Origin: Nereocystis luetkeana
Lineage: Eukaryota; Sar; Phaeophyceae; Laminariales; Laminariaceae
Assembly (NCBI GenBank): GCA_031213475.1
Contig: JARUPZ010000009.1
Coordinates: 2,257,001 to 2,321,000 of the forward strand
Reading direction: 5' to 3'
DNA: 64,000 nucleotides
In this document: in pieces, positions 52,401 through 61,400 of the stretch
How the letters are laid out: every line of letters starts with the position of its first letter
How positions within the stretch are numbered: the first letter of the stretch is position 1
Notes under the pieces: generated by a model
The model's database searches: none
Told to the model about the DNA's origin: nothing
What the model saw: only the letters and a program-made list of their open reading frames with translations
Program-made: the position numbers and the translations under genes

Positions 52401-55400
52401 TCGTTCAGGGCTGTATTTATCAGTGGTGGAGGCATCCCTCCTAACAATGCTTCCTAGGCTCTTGGTCTCAGATTAAGCCTCGAACCTCACCCAACAACTT
52501 CACCGTGAGACAAACAAGAAGTGCAACCCAATGACCGACGATGGAGGGGGCGGATGCTCCGATTCGTACTACTCTAGGCGTGAATAAAAGGACTGCTTGG
52601 TTTAACTTAGCATTAATGTATGAACGTTACCCTCATGTTTTCATCGAGGGTGATATGAGTTTTCCCGTGGTGCGGGGTGGGGGAGCAAAATACAATCTGC
52701 ACGATGCAGGAGGGATGCCTCGATTTAACCTACTCTCGGCGCAAAGGGCTGCTTGGGTTTAATATGAACGTAGTGATCCACATCACTCTGATGTTTCTAT
52801 CCATGGTGGTATGATTTAGCTCAGTCGTTACTGGGCGAGGGAACAAATGCGATCTGCACAATGCAACGGTATGCTTGTTTTACCCCAAGGGTTGGACCTG
52901 TGCTGAAAACGGATACTGCACTCCATCTCAGAACGGCAGCTTAGGAGCTCGAAGGTCTAGAGTAGGCGGTCAACGTTCTAACAGCACGTGTTGGAACAGG
53001 TTTCAAATCCCACTGTCGGGGAGCACCGCCGGCCGTCGGCCAGTTAAAAATCGACCAATTCCCGCCATCCCTTTCGTAACACGCGTCGATGTAAGAATCG
53101 CCCATATTGGTAGCCGTATGTTGGTAGGGTGTTTGTGAGGGATATGGTTGCCGTTCTTGCAGCCTGCAATCCTAATCCCGCGAAGCAATAGGACAGTATC
53201 ATCCGGAAAGGCTCTGGCAAAACGTGCCCCAAAATGACGCCTGCAGTAGTATTGCTTGGAATGGGGTCAATTATGTGCTTTGGATAGCGAACAGAGCAGA
53301 CTTCTGACAGTCTAGGGTCCTTCTGGTTCACCTATTAAACCAAACCAGTTGATTATCTGTGTTAGTTGAAAGCGATTGACAACTGAACCGATTCAGAATG
53401 TCGCAAACACCCTGTATTTTGAGTGAGGTGTACCGTAACTACAGCCATCGTCGGTTTTGCTAATTTGACATAGGTGGTACCGGGTATACAGTGGATTATT
53501 CGCTGCGTACAAAAAATATAATAGAATGTTTCGTAGACCACACCAGAAGCTACAATGACCTCCCGTGCGCAGCGCGCGCGATTAATGCACCGCGCCAACC
53601 CTGCAAAAGATGAGCTGTGAGGGGTTGTTCCGATATCACAGCTATGGTATTTCGAAATCGTCGCAAGCATCGCGCGGGCAGTGTGACAATGCTCCTCTCT
53701 GTTGCCACATTTAGGTTTAGCCGATTTGGAGTTGACCTTGACGATGGGATACAAAGACGTTCCGAAAGACAGGCGCAGGGCGTCTATGCACGCAGGTTAG
53801 GGGCACCATGCCATCGTGGACACCCACGCACACCTCACCTGCAGTATCCGGCTAATCCTCGCCACGTGGTGCATAGCTTGGTCGAAGAGAACCAAGTTCA
53901 TCATCGCATGCGTTTCGTTGTAATCCTGGGGCATTGTCGCGAGGGGGAAAGAGAGGCGGTCGGGAAACATCAGTTTTCATGGTATTGTAGTTCGCGTCGG
54001 AGGGCACTGCTGTGTGACGAGAGAAAAGGTTTGCCCCGCAACAACAGACCGCGAAGCTAGACAGCTACAGTAGGACATACAACACAGTTTGCGTCTCTAG
54101 CTGTCAGATAATAGTCTCATCGATGATAAGATGTATTATCCAACAAGTAGTAGTGCGCGTGATCGTAGTAGGACATAAACACATAGATTGAAAATATGGG
54201 CCTTGACAAAAAAATCCCTGATCCCACAAACTGGTGTTATCTGTTTCAAATATTCACAAATACCAAGAGGAAAGCTGTTTGCAGCGAAAATAAACTAGAA
54301 CCGTGGCCCGAGGTACGTACGTCTCGAGGGAAGGATTTCCCTTTTCCCCTATCGGGGGCAGGCCGCTAGCACGAGAGGAGGCCCTGTTGAGCGCTCAGCA
54401 ACGCGCTCATATGCGTTTGGCTGGCGCAGCGTACCCGCCAATTTCATGAACGTTCACGAGGTATGTGCAGTAGTTAATCAATCGTAGACATGCCAAACCA
54501 ATGCGAGATAGAGCGGCCACTCGCCCGAATAGCCAGCCAGAGCCACCGAAGCATACGTGTTATTCAATGAGGCGTTCTACGAAACACAGATGGCGCCTAA
54601 ACGTCTGAGGTTCATGCGGGAGACGCCCCCTCCTGCGTGGGAACAAACCGATGGTACGATGTAGCCTGCTTGACGAACCGAGCCTAACCCCAAGATAAGC
54701 CCATTGACATATTCGCGCCGTTAGGATGTACATATATATCACCTCGATCTTCGCCTGCAGATCCTCCTTGAGAAAGTCCATGGACGGCACGGGAAGATAC
54801 GAGTACGGCTTGTCCAGGTCGTCTGGGGGTACCGCAAAGGAGGTGAAGACGTTGGTGTCCCCGAAGACCTCCTCTTGGGCTTGCTGAAACGGGGCGGGAG
54901 CGAACATGCGAATTTTCAATTTACCACCCAGAGTCAGCTGTGGTTCCTTTCTATATACTAGAGCCTACGCGCCAGTAGCTCATCGCTCGTACTGCTTGGC
55001 GGCCTCGTGGTAGAACTTGACAGATGCCACTAAAAAACATAGCGAGAACCAGGTCGAGAGGCGGTCTGGTTTATCCCCGTGCATTCACGGTCCACAAAAC
55101 AATATTCGTCGACGGCTATATGCATAAATTGCTCACATCAAGACCCAGGTGTTTCTTGGCCGCGTCCTGCATGATGTCGTCGAACGCCTTGACTTCGACG
55201 TCAGACATCAGCCTGACAAACAAGAACAAAAATCGAGTCGAGTACTGCATAATCGAGCTTCGAATTTTAACGACGTATTGCCGTTGTTCTGCTATATATA
55301 CGACCACTCCTATTGCTATGTACGAATAATGCGGTACTAGTATGTTACTGTTCTCGTTTGTTACCCCTTGGAGGAGTGGTTGCTGTAGGTGTGTCGGCGA

Positions 55401-58400
55401 ATTTATCAGCGACACTTCCGGAGAATTTGGTCATGGTCCTCGCTGGTCATGTATAACGTTTTGATACATTGAGGATGACAAGATGGCGCGCCACGTTCAG
55501 ACGTCCGCACGAAGACTTTGTCTGCACTGATGCTTGCCCCAAGGAGGCAGCAAGGACCAGGGCCTCACTATAAGTGTTCGGTAGTTTACTGTTGGTGCTA
55601 TCGGCAGGAAAAAAGGCGGAGTGATTAGGCTATTGGTGAACGGGTACATAACCCCATAGTATGCGGAAAGGGGCAGCGTGTTTCGTATTCGTAGACAATC
55701 GGTTACTTGTTTACCATGCTGTCGTTGTGCTCCCTGTAAGAACCCTCTCCCATGGTTTAGACCATTGCCACACGTCAACCACGAAGGAAAAATACATGTG
55801 CTGTGGACCAAAGTGCTATGGGGCCTGCGGAGGTCAAAGGTTTGTGTTGCATGAGGAAACAGGCTATTTCCAGCGAGCATCGGTGAAGGATGCCTTACCT
55901 GTCAGAGTAAACCCTTTCGCACTCGTGACGCCAAAGCCTGGCGAGCCAGTTTCGCGAGGTGCAGTTTTCGGGTCTCGCCATGCACAGCCCCTGGGGTCGA
56001 AGGGCGACGAAAACAACAGGAGTATTGTCATATCAGCGAAGATGGCACAGCTCTACAGTGGCAGACGGATTATCTGTTACGGGCGTTTCACGTCTTCGTT
56101 TGGCCCAAAACAAATATAGTTTTGTTGAGGCAAGGGGTAGGTCTGTTGTTAGCCGAAACCGCGGTGTGTAGGATAATTTGAATTGCGCTACGATAGAGGT
56201 TGACGGGGGCAGCATCCCTAAGGTGCTGAGCATCCACACGCGAACAGCCCCAACTTGAACATGCGATGAAAATTATACAGGTTTCGTGGTTTAACCTAAG
56301 CCCGACACACAACCCCACGGATTCCACAGGATCACCGTGAACTGGATGGGTTTTTGAGGTTTTGATATTCTGATAATATTGATGCCGATTCATCAACAAT
56401 CATGTCTAACAAGCGATAAAATACCAGGTGTGTATATTCATCGGATCAACCGGTATCAAGGGCCTCCTCAGGTTCGAAATTGTCGACGATCTCGGGAAGA
56501 GAGAAACGCGTAGCCTCTGAAAAGTGCTGAAACGTGCAGCTATGTTATCGTAGCACGTGTCTTTCGCCCAACGCGAAACAAACCTGCCAATATTGGAACG
56601 ACAAAACCTGCTGCGTAGCGGTGGTTCAAAGCTAACTACAGCTACCCACAACCGGGCCTGTCACTTGCACTCTCTCGCTCATTTGAGCGAGTTTAGATAG
56701 TAAGGACCTAATTGTAAATCATTGCTTCTCCCGGGGAATATTTTTGAGTGATCGACGTTGAAGCTTGTGCTTCATGTTCGTCCGATGGGAAACGCAGTAA
56801 TCATAACATTCCAAGAACACAACTTCAAAAAAAACTTTTTGTACACTACGAAGAAATCACTTTTTCGTGTGGCGGTGAAAAGTAACGTTCGCTTCCGAGC
56901 CGGGCCTATTTACGGCCCATGTCGCTCGAAAAAGACACCGCCGTTACACTTATCCATCGCTCGTCCACCATCAACCGACAACAATCGATACCCTGGCCTC
57001 ACGGTAGGCAATTCCGATGAATATTTATGTCAATACTATGGTTTGCCGTTAACGTACCGCTGTACGTCACCCGAACAAGGCAATGATTAACCCGCACGTT
57101 GAAGCAGCGTTCGCTTTCCCCGCAAGCCAGGGAGTGGGGTACGAAGAAAACAAAATGGGTATTTCCTGTTTCTAGACCAAGGAACACATAAACTAGTTGC
57201 AAAAGTGGTGGTCAAACGGTTAGGGAATTACCCTCACAATTTTGGCGACAACCTATTCGTAGTAAGTGCGCGAACATGGTTGCAGTCGCAACAGGCTTGT
57301 GTATCAATAATACCTTTACCTGAACGCCATACACCCCGCAGGTGGATTTAGCCGTAGTAGTAGTTCACACTCCTTCGTGAGCAAGAGATGTGCACGACAC
57401 GATGAAGACATATCGTGGCCTCGTTGCACTAGAGATGCCGGCCGCTATTGAGAACCAAACCTGAACACCTACAGTAGTTGGCAAGGGTTCAACTATATAA
57501 GTTAGCCCTGTAAGTACTACGTCACCTGCACAATGCAAGATATATCCCTCAAGTTGAAGCCGTAGTAGAATTTCACCGCCGTAGGCAAGAACTTGGCGCA
57601 CACCACGCGATGCAGGCTTATCGTTGCCTGGAGAATCGGGGTCCCAAAACGACGGATCTCGGCCGAAAACGAGCTGAGGTGTCCTCCTATCACCGCGCCG
57701 TAGATCTGCGTTGCCAGACCGAGTGTGAGGGTGCGAAGGGTGACCAGCAAAGTAAGAACCAACAGGCGCCGCTGACCCTGGCTGTGGGCCCGATCCCTTT
57801 GGCAGTACAACCACCCGCTCGTCATCATGCATCCGAACACACAAGTGTAGAAGGTAGCGCTGTGAGCTGGCTGGTATACTCACGTCTAGTAGGATGAGTG
57901 GGAGGCCAAAGTGCGCGCAAAAGATCACTTAATATTTACAGACTGCAGTAAGAGGACAACACAAACGTCGAGCCACAAATAAACACTTCAGTCAGACGAA
58001 CAAGCGCAGAACTTCGCAAATTGCCGGATGCAACCAGCTGTGAGTCTTACACCTACTGAGGTTACCGACGATGAAGCTATATCAACTAGAACAACGCTGA
58101 TGCAATAGACAGGCCCACCAACAAGAACAAGAACGAGAACGAGAAAAAGCCCATCAACAAGCACACGAGGAGTAAAAAGAGCAAGAACAACGAGAACAAG
58201 AACAAAAACAAGAACACGAACACGGACAAGAACAAGAGCAAGACCATGAACAATAACAAGAACAAGAACAGGAAGAAGAAAAAAAACAAGAACAAGGACG
58301 AGAACACGAACACGAACAAGAACAAGAAAAATACCGCGAACAAGAACAAGAACACGAACACGAGCAAGAGAAAAGCACAAGGACACGAATAAGAACGAAA

Positions 58401-61400
58401 AAAAGACAAGAAAAATAACAAGAACAAGAAATTATGCACTCACGGTGGTGAGATCGCTATCCCCGGGGGTCTGACACCCGAGAGTAACAAAATGTCGTTG
58501 CAGCCGCGGGTTTATCGAGAACGAACCGCTCTTGTGGTTCATCGCACCGAGAAACTGGACGTCAACGATGTTTTTCCTCAGTCCGAGGTCCGACCGATCG
58601 TACCACCTGACCATCAAAATAGTGTGACGAGGGTGGATGGAAGCCTCAAGAGTTCGAAGGGTGATGGGCAAAGGATGCCTTCGGAGCCGAGGTACCATGG
58701 TTTTCCAGTGAGGGGGAGACTAAGAAATGTGTTGCACCCCTTGCACCGTAGTATGCGTCCTGCCCATCGTGGTTCCTCAATCGGGGCCCATCCTGCTGTG
58801 GAGAATGCTTTCAAACTGTTTTTTTGCTTTCGGGCTAATTTTCAACGCTCAGAGTGTTCACCGCCACCCACCCGCGGTAGTCCATGTACTGCCTGAGAAG
58901 CGCGATAGGCGTCTGCGTCCCGTACTCTTCGATGAAGGGCATGTTCATGTCGTCCACGAAGTAGATGAGGCGCTTCAAGCTCGGGGGCCCGTACGTCTTG
59001 CCACTTCGCTGTGTGCCGCAAAACGAATTCAGAACGAACGCGTACGGCCCGGTAGAGAGGTCGGTTTCCGCAGTGTCTACAGTAGGAAACGATAGAGTCA
59101 TAGATTGGAGGGTAAGGTTCCTGCGACAGATTGCGAAGTGGCCCCGTACGGCGATAGAGGTACGATGCAACGCTCACCGGGCAAAACGAGTTTGACTGTC
59201 GGGGCGATATAGTTCGAATATCATTCTGCCAGCCACTGGTGTTCGTTGCATACCTAGCGGGGCCCTGGTTTTGTTCATCTTCGTTTTAGGTGCAAGTTTT
59301 GACATTTTTGACATGGAAATCTCGTTAAGAAAGGAGTCTGAGGAAAACCAGGAGATGCCGCGACCTTACCACGCGTACGCAGAACTGAATCATCGTAATC
59401 CGGTGATGTCCATCGCCTCCGCAAACAGTGCCGATCAATTCTTGAAGAACAGTGCCTCTTGAAGCGTCAATCTTGACTTATTCGGAGTATTTTTGGGTGG
59501 AAGAGGACATCTGATTCTCGATATTTATCTCGCCAAAATGAAACGGTCTTGATGGTTTGTACTCGTACGCCTGTTTTTTTAATACTACTACAAGGTGACA
59601 ACAGTCGTGCGGGATACCCACTAGCTTTCCTGCTTCCAGGTACGTAGTAAGGCGATATTGGGCGGGATCAAAATACTACGAAGTTGAAAGTTTAACTGAG
59701 CAGTCTTGAATTCTCAGTCAAGAATAAAAGATCGGCTGCAGAAGCCGCCAATACAGTCTCGAAGTTCCTCAAAATAATGCAATCTGTTCTAGGCCGTTCA
59801 ATCCTAACGTCTATCACTGATCGTCATTCACCATAGTCGGGGAGGTCATGGGTAGCGATTGACAACCATATAATCTTGCTTCAGACCAAATAACCTACAA
59901 GTTGCGATAACCAGAGCTACATACCATCCACGAAGTTCTGTGAATATAGCGCTCCGGGGTTTCCGTTACACGTATCGTAGAGTGTCACTTGAGGCATCCG
60001 AAAATGGGAGAAAATACGAATGTCATGCGCGTTGGAGGCCTGTCTGGTCACGGTTCTGTTGCAGGTAGTAGTTCTTGTCGGGCGCTTCTGTTCACTCGAG
60101 AGTTTGCAGCGCTCTCGAGCTCGGCAAAAGGGCCTCGGTGTTTGACGGATCGAATGAGTAGCTTGCTCAGCATATGGGCTGCCAGCGAAGGAGTCTAAAC
60201 CTAGTCGGCCACGGCCGTGTCTGATATCATATAGAGGCAAACACAGTACATACCGGCCTTTCTCCTGGAATGCTGGTACTGATGTGCTGTACGTATTGTT
60301 CCAGCAGCAGAATGCTGGTGCCGCTATGAACAAATGTGGGGTGTATGAACTCTTTTTCGTCATCATTTCTTCTTTCCGAAACAATTTGTAGGAGGTTTTA
60401 CCCTCAGAGATCTTCTGGAGAAGCCGTGCTCATAGGTGTCGTCCTTCCCCCCCCCCCGGTACGTGCCTTGATCTTTGCCGCGCATAGGGTTCAGTATTAC
60501 CATTGGTCGTCAAGATCGTTTCGAAACGAAACTGATATTGTCAGCCACGCGGGCCACCTACTACAGCGAGCCACCGTGGACGTGTTATCATGCCTCAGCG
60601 CTACAGCGCTTGGGCCACTAGCATACTTTAACAAAAAGACGGTATTATGACGAGTGTTCAGTAGTTCAATTCCGTTTGGTCGACAAGCTACTTAGAAGTT
60701 GAGTGGCCAGTCCCCAAAACGGGATTGTAGTCGTATAGGAATGAAGGATCCCCCCGTCATTTCAGGAATCATTTCGTTTGTCATCCCTACCGTAGCTCGA
60801 ACTATCCTCATCGTATTTGGTTGCTCCCCAACAAAAGGTCGTAGTCAGTAATACCGTTTGGGCGCAAACCGTGCAACCTCAACAATTGCCGTAGGACGTT
60901 CTGAGCTTTGACTGTAGGTTTGGCGTTTCTAGTTTTCGAGACGCACCTTGTCGAGGGGCTGCTCTAGCTGGCGCTGCATCGCTGCCGCGTCGGTGTAAAA
61001 ACTTGTGTTGATCGTGCAGGAGAGCAGCGACTCGCTTGCGTTGTCCCGTAGGAAGCTCTCAACAAGAGAGGTTTTCCCCGTCCCGACAGAGCCAATCAGC
61101 ATCACGTGTCTTGTGTGATCGTTTCGTTCGCATTGTAGAGGGGACGAGGCGGAGGGAGAGGGAGGGGGGGGTATCTGACCTAGTCGGCGTGGGATGGAAG
61201 AGCGAAGCTACCTACTCGAAACGTGCTCGCTCCGTTCGGAGCGTTCTTTTCGTTCTCCCGACAATACCTTTTAAGACTGCAGTCCCGTTTGGGCGACAAC
61301 CTACCTATAATTCGAGTGGTGTATACCCAAAACGAGACTGCGGTTCATGAGGGGCTAACGGGATTTTTTCTTCAACCGAAGGATCACCCAGTATCGCTGG

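Noticed and set aside
57988-58439. Overlapping open frames rich in Leu/Val, Phe/Leu or Cys/Ser that look like membrane or cysteine-rich proteins
   Set aside because: All three come from one degenerate hexamer array read in three frames, starting just after the exon 5 donor.
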